Notes: a model not told the origin generated them from the letters alone. DNA of 64,000 nucleotides from Arcobacter sp. LA11 (GCF_001895145.1 NZ_BDIR01000001.1:186001-250000), one strand, 5' to 3'; counted from the first letter of the stretch, positions 17,601-26,646 are shown. A program made the numbers and translations.

Positions 17601-18665
17601 CGCTTCTAAAATATTTAATTCTCCTTCACTTATTGAGCAAGTGTTATCTAAAACTTTTTCCAGTGAACTTCGGATTGAGTATGAACTATAATCTGTATAA
17701 AATTCTTTTATTTTTTCTATATCAAGTTTTTTTCTATTCCATAATATAATTAATAATGCACCTAGTGTGATTGAATAAACTTTATATTCTGTTACTTCTT
17801 TTATATCTGCAATTACATTCCAATATTCTGAACGTTTATTTGGCAAAGAATAACTAATAATTAAAGGACATAAATCTTCTTTTTTTGTATTATATCTTGA
17901 ATGTAGTACCGCAATATTATCCAAAATATTTCTTGGAGAATTTAGGATGTCATTCCCAAATTCGACTTCAGAAACGCCAACTGTTGATTTATCTGAGAAT
18001 AATAAATCCATTCTAATATTAACATCTCCTCTTCTACGTATTACACTTTCCATTCCAAGTATAATTAATAGGTTTCTACTAATTAAATTTGGAAACTGTA
18101 GAGATAGTTTTGAATTAATTTCATTGATTTTTGAATATACATTTTGTAAATGACCATCTAAAACTTCATTTATATAATTATCTCTATCTACTGAATTAAA
18201 ATGTTCTTGAATCTCATTAAAAGTTTCTTTATCATATTCTACTTCCTCATAATGTTCTGATTCAAATGAATTTACTTCTGCAATATTAAGTTCATTAAAA
18301 GAAATAGCCCCAAAATCGCATCTTTCTATACATAAGGCACAGGAAATACATAAATCTGAGTTAATACTTGGAGAAGAATCTTCTATTGACCAAGTTATTG
18401 CTTGAGAAGGACAAACAGAGTGTTCTAAATCAGATGGAAATTCATTTATGATATCAAAGTTAAGTTCTTCTTTTGAAAAGTGCATACATTTTGGTTCTTT
18501 ACAGCTAAAACAATTTGAATATATAACTTTTTCTGAATCTTTAATTGAATAAAACGGTCTCCCTTGATCATCATATTTAATAGCTGTTATATTTTGATAA
18601 TTTTTTAATAAATAATTGCTATTTCTTGTTTTTTGTTTATAAAGTGTTAATTGATAGGTATCCAT
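17592..18665 (-). CDS. Ferredoxin-domain protein with degenerate PD-(D/E)XK-like domain
   Basis: A 357-aa protein of unusual build. Residues 50-120 hold eight cysteines in ferredoxin-like spacing: C52, C55, C60 and C85, then C106, C109, C112 and C116 (CISCALCIERC), enough for two [4Fe-4S] clusters. Residues 200-330 resemble the C-terminal domain of the upstream endonuclease: D220 and E233-V-E235 stand where that protein has D450 and E463-I-K465, and SLPNKRSE (273-280) matches LLPNNRSE. The catalytic Lys is thus a Glu. ATG 18665 has GGAG at a 7-nt spacing and is preferred to 18704. It overlaps the endonuclease gene by 29 bp. A redox-sensing subunit or partner of the nuclease is inferred. Confidence 0.65.
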   Translation of the reverse strand: MDTYQLTLYKQKTRNSNYLLKNYQNITAIKYDDQGRPFYSIKDSEKVIYSNCFSCKEPKCMHFSKEELNFDIINEFPSDLEHSVCPSQAITWSIEDSSPSINSDLCISCALCIERCDFGAISFNELNIAEVNSFESEHYEEVEYDKETFNEIQEHFNSVDRDNYINEVLDGHLQNVYSKINEINSKLSLQFPNLISRNLLIILGMESVIRRRGDVNIRMDLLFSDKSTVGVSEVEFGNDILNSPRNILDNIAVLHSRYNTKKEDLCPLIISYSLPNKRSEYWNVIADIKEVTEYKVYSITLGALLIILWNRKKLDIEKIKEFYTDYSSYSIRSSLEKVLDNTCSISEGELNILEANK

Positions 18666-20349
18666 GTAAGTTCTCCAGTTTTTGTTTTTCAAATTTTTCT
18701 TCACTTATATGATTTAAAATACATAGTTTTAATAAGGTATGGAAATCAATGATACCAATTTTAAAATGGAATGTTTTATAGATATCATTTATTAAGCTTT
18801 CCACCTCTGAACGATTGTTTGGAAGTAAATATCCTACTACAAGAGATGTTGTTTCCTTTGTACTTGTATATTGTTTTCTTGATGATAATATAATTTTGTT
18901 TTCTAATGCTTGTCTTACTGCTTTAGTTGAAATATTATGTTCTTCACCAGGTGATTTTATTTCTATAGGAATAGAATACTTTTCATCATCAATAGTTGCA
19001 TCAAATCTATTTGAATTTACTCCAGGTTGAGAATTAAAACAATTAAAATCCAAACTTTTGAATAGTCCAGCAATTAAAGGATAAAACTCACTTTGATTAG
19101 ATTTTACAAAACTTTCCAATTTATTACTAATAATACTATCTAAATTTTTTCCCTTATCTAATTCCTCCATTAACTCATTCAATAAATCTATTTCAAATCT
19201 GTTTTGATTCTTGTTACTATTAGAGCTAAAGGAAATTATTTCTCCTAGCTGTAAGCCTTCGTGAGTTGTTTTTATAGCTGGCTTATCTCCTTCCTTTTCT
19301 TCTTGATTCTTAGGGAGTAGCGATGGAAAGTATTTAGTTAGTATCTTTGATGAAAATTCTTGATAAGGTGAAAATACTAGGTTGTCCTCTATACTTTTTT
19401 CAATTTTTTGTACTTCTCTTAAATCTTTTTCTTTAAGTTCCATTGCTTCTGTATTTAGTATGAAATTACTTCTTTCTAACATTTGATAAAAAGCAAGGCG
19501 AATAATATTTTCTTTACACGTAGCATATTTACTATCTATGTCAGTTTCTCTAATATCTATATATGAAGTTATTTTATTTACATAAGTTTCACCAAAATCT
19601 GTTAAGTAATAGTATTGAACAGATCTTCCATAGTGGTTTTTTGTAGATTTTTTTTCTGCCCAATCTGTCCATAATAAAGCTGCATTTGGAAATCTTGTAT
19701 TATTGCTTCTAGTAGCTTTACTTAAAACTTTGTCTGTACTTCCCTTTACTTTAGATAAGTTTGATTGAAGATTAGAAAAACTTTTTGTTCTTAAATCTTT
19801 TATATACTCTATCATTTTATTGAAATTTTCTTCATTATCAGGATTTAAAGATAAAGGGCCTAGAATCATCTCATCTCTTGAGATATATCCTCCTAGTTTT
19901 TTCATAGTTTTAAGAATTGTAAAAAACGGACGTAATCTATACCCTCCAAGTACATTTAATACCTTATTTGGGTATACAACCCCAATTAAACATTCTCTCA
20001 TAAAAGGTTTTGGATTATCCCCAATTAGGCTACAGTGAGCACCTAGATATGTAAATTGGAATTTTAGACTTTCCCCTTCTATTGAATGTATCCAGCCTAA
20101 AAACCTATATATTTCAGAATACATTTTTGACTGATTATATAATGGATCTTTTGTTCTATCATCTCTAGTTGATCTTCTTAATGCTTCAGCACCCATGTAG
20201 CCACTTGACGTAGCAAGATTCTTAGATGTAAGTATCATTGAAATGTCATCTAAAGTAAATGGTTGAAGGCTATAAAGTTCGGCGTAAAGTTCTTTAAATA
20301 TATTGATTAAATTATTAAAGTCTGAACCAGGATTTGGTAATCTTAACAT
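18637..20349 (-). CDS. Putative type II (AlwI-like) restriction endonuclease
   Basis: A 570-aa protein. The middle contains segments that look like DNA-recognition winged helices (GGYRLRPFFTILKTMKKLGG near 135-155). The C-terminal third has a PD-(D/E)XK core: D450, then E463-I-K465 (IPIEIKSPGEE), followed by a conserved LLPNNRSE. Separate recognition and cleavage domains plus two adjacent methylases point to a type IIS enzyme; AlwI-like is a guess from overall form. The AAAGG start is clear. The gene overlaps the ferredoxin-nuclease gene by 29 bp, so both are made together. Confidence 0.7.
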   Translation of the reverse strand: MLRLPNPGSDFNNLINIFKELYAELYSLQPFTLDDISMILTSKNLATSSGYMGAEALRRSTRDDRTKDPLYNQSKMYSEIYRFLGWIHSIEGESLKFQFTYLGAHCSLIGDNPKPFMRECLIGVVYPNKVLNVLGGYRLRPFFTILKTMKKLGGYISRDEMILGPLSLNPDNEENFNKMIEYIKDLRTKSFSNLQSNLSKVKGSTDKVLSKATRSNNTRFPNAALLWTDWAEKKSTKNHYGRSVQYYYLTDFGETYVNKITSYIDIRETDIDSKYATCKENIIRLAFYQMLERSNFILNTEAMELKEKDLREVQKIEKSIEDNLVFSPYQEFSSKILTKYFPSLLPKNQEEKEGDKPAIKTTHEGLQLGEIISFSSNSNKNQNRFEIDLLNELMEELDKGKNLDSIISNKLESFVKSNQSEFYPLIAGLFKSLDFNCFNSQPGVNSNRFDATIDDEKYSIPIEIKSPGEEHNISTKAVRQALENKIILSSRKQYTSTKETTSLVVGYLLPNNRSEVESLINDIYKTFHFKIGIIDFHTLLKLCILNHISEEKFEKQKLENLHGYLSINTL

Positions 20350-20478
20350 TAAAATCCTTTTTTTGCGTAATTGTAGTAGAAAAATAATATTTATGCAACT
20401 TTTTTAATTGTAAATTATTGGAATAAATTAGTTTTAATAATGTAGAATACAAAGTATAAAAATAAATGAGAAGATATA

Positions 20479-20991
20479 ATGAATGAAGAAGAATTAAGAA
20501 AAAAAATATACGAGAGGTTAGGTTTAGAATTTGGAAGTCTAGTTTCTGAAAGTGGTAATGATTGGCAGAGAGCTAAAGATGAGGTCTTAAAAGAAGAAAG
20601 ACAGAAAGAATTTGAAAAGTTAAAGGATATAAACCCTACAGACTACTTAAATATAAATAAGGACTCTGAAGAATTTAAAATGGCTTTAAATTCAACATTT
20701 ATTGAGTCTTACAATTTAAAAATTCTTCTTGCCCAAAGAGATGATTTAATAAGCGAAGAAATTGACAAACTAATATTTTTTAGAGACAAAGATATTTTAA
20801 TCAATTTAAGTAAATTCCAGAAATTAACAATTGAGCAAATAGATAAAATGTTACCAATAAGTGTATATCTATGTAAAAAGAATTTGATAGAAAATCAAGA
20901 ACTAACTTCAGAACATAAGGATAAACTTATAGGTTTAATGAATAATAGTAGCCTTGATTATAAAGACTTAATAGATAAAATAAATATATAA
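20479..20991 (+). CDS. Hypothetical helical protein
   Basis: A 170-aa acidic, mostly helical protein that I do not recognise. It has no membrane segment, signal or motif. One cysteine lies near residue 135. It is divergent from the endonuclease gene across a 129-bp gap and is followed 81 bp later by the pentapeptide-like gene on the same strand. GAGAAG precedes the start. It is accessory cargo of the element. Confidence 0.5.
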   Translation: MNEEELRKKIYERLGLEFGSLVSESGNDWQRAKDEVLKEERQKEFEKLKDINPTDYLNINKDSEEFKMALNSTFIESYNLKILLAQRDDLISEEIDKLIFFRDKDILINLSKFQKLTIEQIDKMLPISVYLCKKNLIENQELTSEHKDKLIGLMNNSSLDYKDLIDKINI

Positions 20992-21072
20992 ATTACAATT
21001 TGTCATTTAATAGGTTTTATTTAGAATATTTTATAAATGAGGAAAATGTAAAAGTATTTAAAAAAGAGAATA

Positions 21073-22473
21073 ATGAATACAATAGAAAAAGAGTTAAAAC
21101 TTTCAAGAAATAATTTGGATAATCATTTGAATAGAAATAATAAAAGTATTAGTGTTAGTAAGAACACTAGTAACGGTATTATTCTAAGAGATTTAAATTT
21201 CAACACTGAGATTATTAGTTTTACTGGAAATGATTGTAACTATTCATTGATAGATAAAGATAAAAACTTAATAGATTCAAATAATATAAAAATGCTTACT
21301 TTTAATAATTGTAGTTTTGAATACTTCCCTATAATTAGGTCCTCAAATATATGGAAAGTTGAATTCTCAAATTGTAACTTCTATTCTAGTGAAAATTTAA
21401 AGAGTAGTATTCTTTCCTGTACTAATAAAAATAAAAAAGTATATTTTAATAAATGTGAGTTTGAAGCATTTCATTTAGGAGACATTAGTGATATTCAATA
21501 TAATAGTGAAGTGAGATTATCCTTCTTTGATATCTCAGAGTGTGAATTTGGAGAATTAACAATAGAAAATATTGAAATTATTTCAAAGTTTTATATTAAT
21601 AAGCAATACGATGGAAATAATAGTGTATGTAAAATTGAAAAACTTTTAATAAGTAATTCTATATTTAGAGAGAATTTTAAATTACACCATTGCGAGGTTG
21701 ATGAAATTAATATAAAAGATACAGATTTCGAAAAAAATGCAGATTTTTATAAGAGTCATTTTAAAAGTGGATTTATTTTAGATGAAGGAAAAGATTTAAC
21801 AGATATTTATTTTCAAGCAATAAATTTTAGAGGATTAACTCTTTTTGGAGATACAATATTTGATAATAAGTTTCATCTTAAATATATAACTCTTGAGGGT
21901 GCAAGTCATTTTAGAAATGCAAAATTTAAAAAAGGATTAGACTTAGATTATACAAATGTTAATATGGATAATCCAATAAACTTTTTTGGGATAAAAGGGT
22001 TAAGTAGTAAAATATCTAAATTAAACACATCTCAAGAGACTTATAGGGTAATAAAATATAACTTTGAAGAATTAGCAAATAAGTTAGAAGCAAATAAATA
22101 TCATAATTTAGAATTACAAAAACATAGAAAAAATATATATAAAAAAGTTAAAGACTGGTTTTTCTATGATGAAAAAATAAAACTTAGTGATTTATTAGAT
22201 GGTATTGTTTCAAGTATTCATTGGGCAAGTTCTATACATTCAAGTAATTGGTTGTTATCATTAATATGGATATTTATAGTTAGTTATTTAACAAATTTAT
22301 ATTTGTTTAATGTGTATTTACCTTCATTAGAATGTATGTTTAAATATATAAATATTTTATCTAAGCTTGAAGATTTTAATCAATCGTATTTAGTAATGAC
22401 CTTGAATAAAGTCTCACTAGGTTATTTATATTATCAGTTTTTAACTGCGGTAAGAAAAGACACTAGAAAATAA
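21073..22473 (+). CDS. Pentapeptide-repeat-like protein with C-terminal membrane segments
   Basis: A 466-aa protein. Residues 50-315 have many short, regularly spaced N-C/D-x-F segments (NNCSFEYF, SNCNFYSS, NKCEFEAF, HFRNAKFK), which suggests a degenerate right-handed pentapeptide helix. After a helical linker, hydrophobic stretches near residues 390-420 and 440-455 could span the membrane. Pentapeptide proteins with such C-terminal helices are often annotated as channel-like or as unknown effectors. It is the last gene before the right end of the element. Confidence 0.55.
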   Translation: MNTIEKELKLSRNNLDNHLNRNNKSISVSKNTSNGIILRDLNFNTEIISFTGNDCNYSLIDKDKNLIDSNNIKMLTFNNCSFEYFPIIRSSNIWKVEFSNCNFYSSENLKSSILSCTNKNKKVYFNKCEFEAFHLGDISDIQYNSEVRLSFFDISECEFGELTIENIEIISKFYINKQYDGNNSVCKIEKLLISNSIFRENFKLHHCEVDEINIKDTDFEKNADFYKSHFKSGFILDEGKDLTDIYFQAINFRGLTLFGDTIFDNKFHLKYITLEGASHFRNAKFKKGLDLDYTNVNMDNPINFFGIKGLSSKISKLNTSQETYRVIKYNFEELANKLEANKYHNLELQKHRKNIYKKVKDWFFYDEKIKLSDLLDGIVSSIHWASSIHSSNWLLSLIWIFIVSYLTNLYLFNVYLPSLECMFKYINILSKLEDFNQSYLVMTLNKVSLGYLYYQFLTAVRKDTRK

Positions 22474-22819
22474 GTGTGTCATGTTATTCAATGTGATTTT
22501 TTTGTAACTGTTCCATATCTGTTCCAAAATTAACTATAAATTTAGGTTATATAATTTCAAGAAGTCTTTATTTATGGTTATATATAGTTATCTGTGGTAG
22601 TTTTGTTCGAATCCTACCCTGTATACCGTTCCACCACATTCGCATATTTAAAATAAGAGCATAATTTTTACTTTATTTATGAAAGTTATCTGCTTTAGTA
22701 AATGTTTCGGTGACGTATAGGTGCCATTTATTACTATTAATTAAGATTTTTAATATTTTCTAAAAACTTAAAAGTGTGTATTTATGGTATTAAGTGGTAT
22801 TTACTAGTTTGATTGATGA
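22474..22819. other. Right-end noncoding region with partial att-like sequence
   Basis: No gene is supported in this 346-bp stretch. At 22605-22618 GTTCGAATCCTACC repeats 14 bases of the tRNA-Arg T arm (2769-2782), and TTTCGGTGACGT at 22705-22716 repeats 2851-2862. These look like remnants of an earlier integration or recombinase-binding sites. The tRNA-like piece cannot fold into a tRNA. Confidence 0.5.
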
Positions 22820-22840
22820 AATCCTACCAGGCGTGCCATT
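22820..22840 (+). repeat. attR, 21-bp direct repeat
   Basis: A second copy of the tRNA-Arg 3' end with no tRNA body in front of it. It lies 40 bp from the end of nifQ and marks the right boundary of the element. The identity stops at 22819 and 22841. Confidence 0.9.
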
Positions 22841-22880
22841 TTTAATCTAAATCATATGAAGTAATAATATTTATTAGCAG

Positions 22881-23201
22881 TTATGATGCTAAATCACATT
22901 TAAAACAATTAGTTATATCTTTACATGTAGCGCAAGCTGGTGCGGTTTTTCCAATACAATCATAAAGAAATTTTTTCCATCTTATTTCATCAGGTTTTTT
23001 ACTTGCTAGAAGTGAAAAATTTGTATTCATTACTCTTCCCATTTCTTTTCTACTAATAAGTCCTAAATCTGAATATAGGTGTCCCATCTTTAAAGAAGTT
23101 TTCGCAATCCAAGGCGCTAGTGTATTTTTTGCATATTCATCATTTGCATTTTTCTGAAGTAATTTTAATATTTCTGATTCCATAGTTTCTAATTCAGTCA
23201 T
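22881..23201 (-). CDS. nifQ: NifQ, molybdenum donor for FeMo-cofactor
   Basis: A 106-aa protein whose C-terminus has the NifQ pattern: RWKKFLYDC followed by C-x7-C-x2-C-x5-C (IGKTAPACATC, then DITNCFKC). NifQ carries a Mo-Fe-S cluster and delivers Mo to NifEN. It is shorter than most proteobacterial NifQ (about 170-190 aa), with the N-terminal part reduced. It is the last gene of a leftward run from nifV, and its end is 40 bp from attR. Confidence 0.75.
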   Translation of the reverse strand: MTELETMESEILKLLQKNANDEYAKNTLAPWIAKTSLKMGHLYSDLGLISRKEMGRVMNTNFSLLASKKPDEIRWKKFLYDCIGKTAPACATCKDITNCFKCDLAS

Positions 23202-23215
23202 AATTTTTTCCTTTT

Positions 23216-24211
23216 TTAATCAACGTCACAATACTCTAGAGTTAAACTCTCTGGTTTTTTTAGTCCTTCATTCTCTGCAATATAAAGATTTTTTAAATTC
23301 TTTAACTGTTCAATTGATTTTGGTAATATTTTTATTTCATTATCTTCAACGTCTAATTCTTCTAACTTTTCCAATTTACCTATTTCTTTTGGTAATTTTA
23401 TAAGAGAATTAGAACTAATACTTAGATTTGTAAGATTTTGTAATTTACAAACTTCCTTTGGAAGCGTTGTTAAAAAATTGTTATCTAAAATAAGGATTTT
23501 TAAATCCTCTAATTTACTTATATTAAAATCTAACGACTTCAAAGAGTTATCGCTTAGATCGAGTTTTATTAACATATCATGTGACTCTAAAGAGGGTAGA
23601 TTCTTTAATTGATTTCCTTCTAAAAGTAAGGTCTCTAATTCTTCAATTTTAGAAATTGAATCAGGTAAAAAACTCAAGTGATTAAATGAAATATCAAGAT
23701 AATACAAAGACTGCATTTTTGAAAAAGAATCAGGTAGTTCTTCTAGTTCATTTGTATCTAAAGATAGATAAAGCAGTTTTGTCAGATTTTCTAATTTTAT
23801 AGATAACTTTCTTATCTTATTTGCTGCTAGCGTTAATCTTGTGAGTGAAGATAAAAAGTACAGTTCTTCTGGTAATTCTTTTAAACGATTGCCATTTAAA
23901 TTAAAAATCATAAGTTTACTAAGTTTTCCTATTGAAGTAGGTATTTTTTCTAAAAGGTTGTTTTCACATTGCAGATTCTTTAGATTTTTCAACTCTCCTA
24001 TGGAGTTAGGCAATCTTGATAATCTATTATTTGAAAGTTTTAAAACTGATAGGTTAGTTAGGATTTTTATTGACTCTGGCAATTCTCTCAATTTCTTTTT
24101 TGAAAGGTCTAAATGAGTCATCATTTCAATGTCATCTTCATTAGTTGATATGGTCGATTCTAAATGGTTTGACCTAACCCATCTAACAAAATTATCAATA
24201 TCTTTGCTCAT
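23216..24211 (-). CDS. Leucine-rich repeat protein in the nif cluster
   Basis: A 331-aa protein built of about twelve 23-residue leucine-rich repeats (pattern LxxLxLxxNxLxxLPxxI) from residue 30 to the end. It has no signal peptide or membrane segment, so it is cytoplasmic. LRR proteins give protein-interaction surfaces. Its place between nifQ and a small Cys protein, in a run driven from the nifV promoter, suggests a nitrogenase-related scaffold, but no role is known to me. The start at 24211 has AAGGA. Confidence 0.8.
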   Translation of the reverse strand: MSKDIDNFVRWVRSNHLESTISTNEDDIEMMTHLDLSKKKLRELPESIKILTNLSVLKLSNNRLSRLPNSIGELKNLKNLQCENNLLEKIPTSIGKLSKLMIFNLNGNRLKELPEELYFLSSLTRLTLAANKIRKLSIKLENLTKLLYLSLDTNELEELPDSFSKMQSLYYLDISFNHLSFLPDSISKIEELETLLLEGNQLKNLPSLESHDMLIKLDLSDNSLKSLDFNISKLEDLKILILDNNFLTTLPKEVCKLQNLTNLSISSNSLIKLPKEIGKLEKLEELDVEDNEIKILPKSIEQLKNLKNLYIAENEGLKKPESLTLEYCDVD

Positions 24212-24212
24212 A

Positions 24213-24455
24213 TTAATCCTTCAACCTATCATTCATTGCATCAATTAAAAATGAAATTTCTTCATAATCAACAAAACCAAAATCTACCATGTTGTATAGA
24301 GCCATTAAAGGTTTTCTACAACAAGTTTTACTACATCCAGTAACTAACTTTTTTGCTTTTTTATATGGAAGATCTGTATTCTCAAAAATCTTTACAGCAT
24401 CATAGATACTCTTTTCTCCACATTCACAGATTCTTTTATTTTTTAAATCTTCCAT
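24213..24455 (-). CDS. Small cysteine protein, possibly BFD-like [2Fe-2S]
   Basis: An 80-aa protein with C10-E-C12 and, after 28 residues, C41-S-K-T-C45-C46. A CxC pair followed by a second pair about 30 residues later resembles the BFD-like [2Fe-2S] fold of bacterioferritin-associated ferredoxin and the NifU centre. The match is by spacing only. It lies 7 bp after the DUF683 gene and 2 bp before the LRR gene, so it is translated with them. Confidence 0.5.
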   Translation of the reverse strand: MEDLKNKRICECGEKSIYDAVKIFENTDLPYKKAKKLVTGCSKTCCRKPLMALYNMVDFGFVDYEEISFLIDAMNDRLKD

Positions 24456-24462
24456 TATTGAA

Positions 24463-24672
24463 TTACTTTAAATATGGATGTTCTTTTTTAAATGCATTAA
24501 CATCATCCATTGCTAAAGCAATTTTTTCACTAAGCTCAGGTAGTTTGTCGTACTCAGTCCAAATTGTATCTTCAACAATATCATGTACTACACCAGCTAG
24601 TTCTATAACTTTTCTTTTATATTTTGCAAGTTCTTTTTTCTTTTCTTTTTGTTCATCTGTTAATACTGCCAT
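24463..24672 (-). CDS. DUF683 / CCE_0567-family nif metalloprotein
   Basis: A 69-aa helical protein. The pattern KKELAKYKRKVIELAGVVHD followed by IVEDTIWTEYDKLPEL and a final helix matches the small nif-associated CCE_0567/DUF683 family, a two-helix coiled coil with metal-binding His and acidic residues. In other diazotrophs it lies by nifX or nifB. Its exact role is unknown. It follows the GNAT gene in the nifV run. Confidence 0.7.
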   Translation of the reverse strand: MAVLTDEQKEKKKELAKYKRKVIELAGVVHDIVEDTIWTEYDKLPELSEKIALAMDDVNAFKKEHPYLK

Positions 24673-24686
24673 TGTATTTTCCTTTT

Positions 24687-25493
24687 TTAAATTGCATATA
24701 AATTTTCAAGTTTCAAATCAGGTTTTTCACCTAAATACATTAAAGAAAAAACTGATTCTTTTTTAAACTTGTAACTTTCATAAAGTTCTGTTATCTCTTT
24801 TATATCTTTTGGTGCAAAGCCAAAAATTTTTTTAAGTCCGCGGTAATAAAGGACTCCTCTTAAAAGCTTTTCTGCATCTAGATAAGATTCTCCCTGCATA
24901 AGCCAAGGAGAAATTCTGATATATCTTTTATTTACTACATAAGAGTGTAAAAAACCTGTTTGAGTAGATAGTTTTAAAGAGTTGGAAAAAGAGCAATCAT
25001 TTTTTATATAAGATTCTCTATCATCCATAAAAACTTCTTTATCAATTCTTTTTGAAACATTTTCATAATCTTTGCCACTAACTTGTTTTGCAATAGAGTT
25101 TGAAAAGTTAAAAGGTGTTGCTTCTCCACTATGCATATATTTTATAAAAGAAGAGTGTTTTTCAAAGTTGAAAGCTTTCACATAGTTTTCTAATGGCTTT
25201 TCAATTAAAACAAATATATTCATAGATGTAGCATTTTGAATAAGTAGTTTTAAAAGTCTTGTTATAACTTCTTCATATTGTTTTAAAACATTTAAAATAT
25301 TTATAAAAATATGTTTATGAAATTCATAGGCACTTATAACACCTACTATTTTACCACTTTCATACGCTGCAAAGCAGTATTCAGGGTAGATACTATAAGT
25401 CTGTTTTAAAAGTTCTAATTCAAAGAGAATATCACTATCTAAGATATCAGAGATATCCTTTTCAAAATCATTTCTTAAATATCCAATGAACAT
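24687..25493 (-). CDS. GNAT-like protein coupled to nifV
   Basis: A 268-aa protein. Residues 5-125 look like a GNAT acyltransferase domain (FAAYESGKIVGVISAYEF, beta strands 2-4), and residues 170-260 form a second, weaker GNAT-like half with a YLDAEKLLRGVLYYRG segment. The double arrangement is seen in some CoA-dependent acyltransferases. The start overlaps nifV by 19 bp, so it is co-translated with homocitrate synthase. A link to acyl-CoA or homocitrate chemistry is inferred. Confidence 0.6.
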   Translation of the reverse strand: MFIGYLRNDFEKDISDILDSDILFELELLKQTYSIYPEYCFAAYESGKIVGVISAYEFHKHIFINILNVLKQYEEVITRLLKLLIQNATSMNIFVLIEKPLENYVKAFNFEKHSSFIKYMHSGEATPFNFSNSIAKQVSGKDYENVSKRIDKEVFMDDRESYIKNDCSFSNSLKLSTQTGFLHSYVVNKRYIRISPWLMQGESYLDAEKLLRGVLYYRGLKKIFGFAPKDIKEITELYESYKFKKESVFSLMYLGEKPDLKLENLYAI

Positions 25494-26593
25494 AAATACA
25501 ACTCTTTTAATTCTTTTGAATCTAATACTTTTTTTCTATTTGTAACAATCTCTCTAATTCTAGGTAAAATTTTTTGTAAGGTATTTTTATCTGGATAATT
25601 TATTCCTAAAGTTTTTAAGTGATAGTCAAGTGTTGAAGTACCAGAATGTTTCCCAATAGGAAAATATCTTTTAAGTCCAACTTCATTTGGAGTAAAAGGT
25701 TCATATGATGATTTTGATTTCATCATGCCATTTACATGAATTCCAGATTCATGAGAAAAGATATTTTCTCCAACGATTGGAAGGTTTGTATCTATTCTTC
25801 TATTTGATGCTAGTCCTACAGCCTGTACTAAGGATTTTAAATTATCAGAATCAATTTGTACTTTTTTTCCAAAAAGTCGTGTAAGACTCATTAGTACTTG
25901 TTCAAAAGATGCATTGCCCGCGCGCTCACCCAAACCAATAACTGTTGTATTGGCACTGATTGCTCCAGCTTCAAATCCTGAGATTGCATTTGCTGTTGCC
26001 ATTCCGAAATCATTATGTGTGTGCATCTCTATATCAAGTAAATCTAATGAACTTAGACTTTTTATATTTTCGTAGGTTTTATGAGGAGTAAGGGTTCCAA
26101 TTGTATCGCAATATCTAAATCTATTTGCTCCTAAATTTTTCCCTAAAGACATAATCTCTTCTAAGAATTTAAGATTTGCTCTAGAAGAATCTTCTCCTCC
26201 AATACAAACAAAAAGGTTTTCTTTTTTTGCTTCTAAAACTACAGTTTCAAGTTGTCTTAAAAGTTTCTCTTTATGCCCTTTAAATTTTACATCAATTAAA
26301 ATATCTGATACAGGAATTGATAAATCAACTGCTTTTAAACCACATTTCATAGAAGCTTCTAAATCACTCATAGTAGCTCTATTCCAACTCATGACTCTAA
26401 TAGGTAAATTTAATGCTAATATCTCTTTTAAATCATCTTGCTCTTTTTTCCCCATAGCAGGAATACCAACTTCTAATTCATCAGCACCAGCTTTAAAAAG
26501 TTTTTGTGCAATGTCTAGTTTTTCTTGCGTATTGAATGCTACATATGGAGCTTGTTCTCCATCTCTAAGAGTTGTGTCATTTATAAGAAACAT
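25475..26593 (-). CDS. nifV: Homocitrate synthase NifV
   Basis: A 372-aa protein of the DRE-TIM/LeuA type. The N-terminal metal and substrate motif is TLRDGEQAP and the metal histidines are in MHTHNDFG near residue 192. Later GERAGN and GIHVN complete the family pattern. NifV condenses acetyl-CoA and 2-oxoglutarate to homocitrate, the organic ligand of FeMo-cofactor. It heads a leftward run nifV-GNAT-DUF683-Cys protein-LRR-nifQ. A sigma-54 promoter lies 40 bp upstream. Confidence 0.93.
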   Translation of the reverse strand: MFLINDTTLRDGEQAPYVAFNTQEKLDIAQKLFKAGADELEVGIPAMGKKEQDDLKEILALNLPIRVMSWNRATMSDLEASMKCGLKAVDLSIPVSDILIDVKFKGHKEKLLRQLETVVLEAKKENLFVCIGGEDSSRANLKFLEEIMSLGKNLGANRFRYCDTIGTLTPHKTYENIKSLSSLDLLDIEMHTHNDFGMATANAISGFEAGAISANTTVIGLGERAGNASFEQVLMSLTRLFGKKVQIDSDNLKSLVQAVGLASNRRIDTNLPIVGENIFSHESGIHVNGMMKSKSSYEPFTPNEVGLKRYFPIGKHSGTSTLDYHLKTLGINYPDKNTLQKILPRIREIVTNRKKVLDSKELKELYLCSLDI

Positions 26594-26632
26594 CTAATTC
26601 TTCACCTTTATTTAGATTTCAAATATATAGAT

Positions 26633-26646
26633 GCAAAAAGTGTTCC
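26633..26646 (-). promoter_or_regulatory. Sigma-54 promoter of nifV
   Basis: On the minus strand GGAACACTTTTTGC has GG-N10-GC spacing and the TTTGC(A) -12 element. Transcription would start near 26621, giving a short leader to nifV at 26593. Confidence 0.9.

Larger units (their letters stand above)
2774..22840. mobile_element. Integrative mobilizable element inserted in tRNA-Arg
   Basis: The element is bounded by a 21-bp perfect direct repeat that duplicates the tRNA-Arg 3' end. A tyrosine integrase lies next to the tRNA and points toward it. Inside are an excisionase-like protein, a ParB-like protein, two kinds of DNA methylase, ArdC antirestriction protein, a relaxase with accessory gene and nick-like site, and a restriction locus. 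No type IV secretion genes are seen, so the element is probably mobilizable in trans rather than self-conjugative. It separates tRNA-Arg from nifQ. Confidence 0.9.

Noticed and set aside
22590-22640. A second tRNA gene near the right end of the island
   Set aside because: Only the T-arm part matches; no acceptor, D or anticodon stems can be formed.
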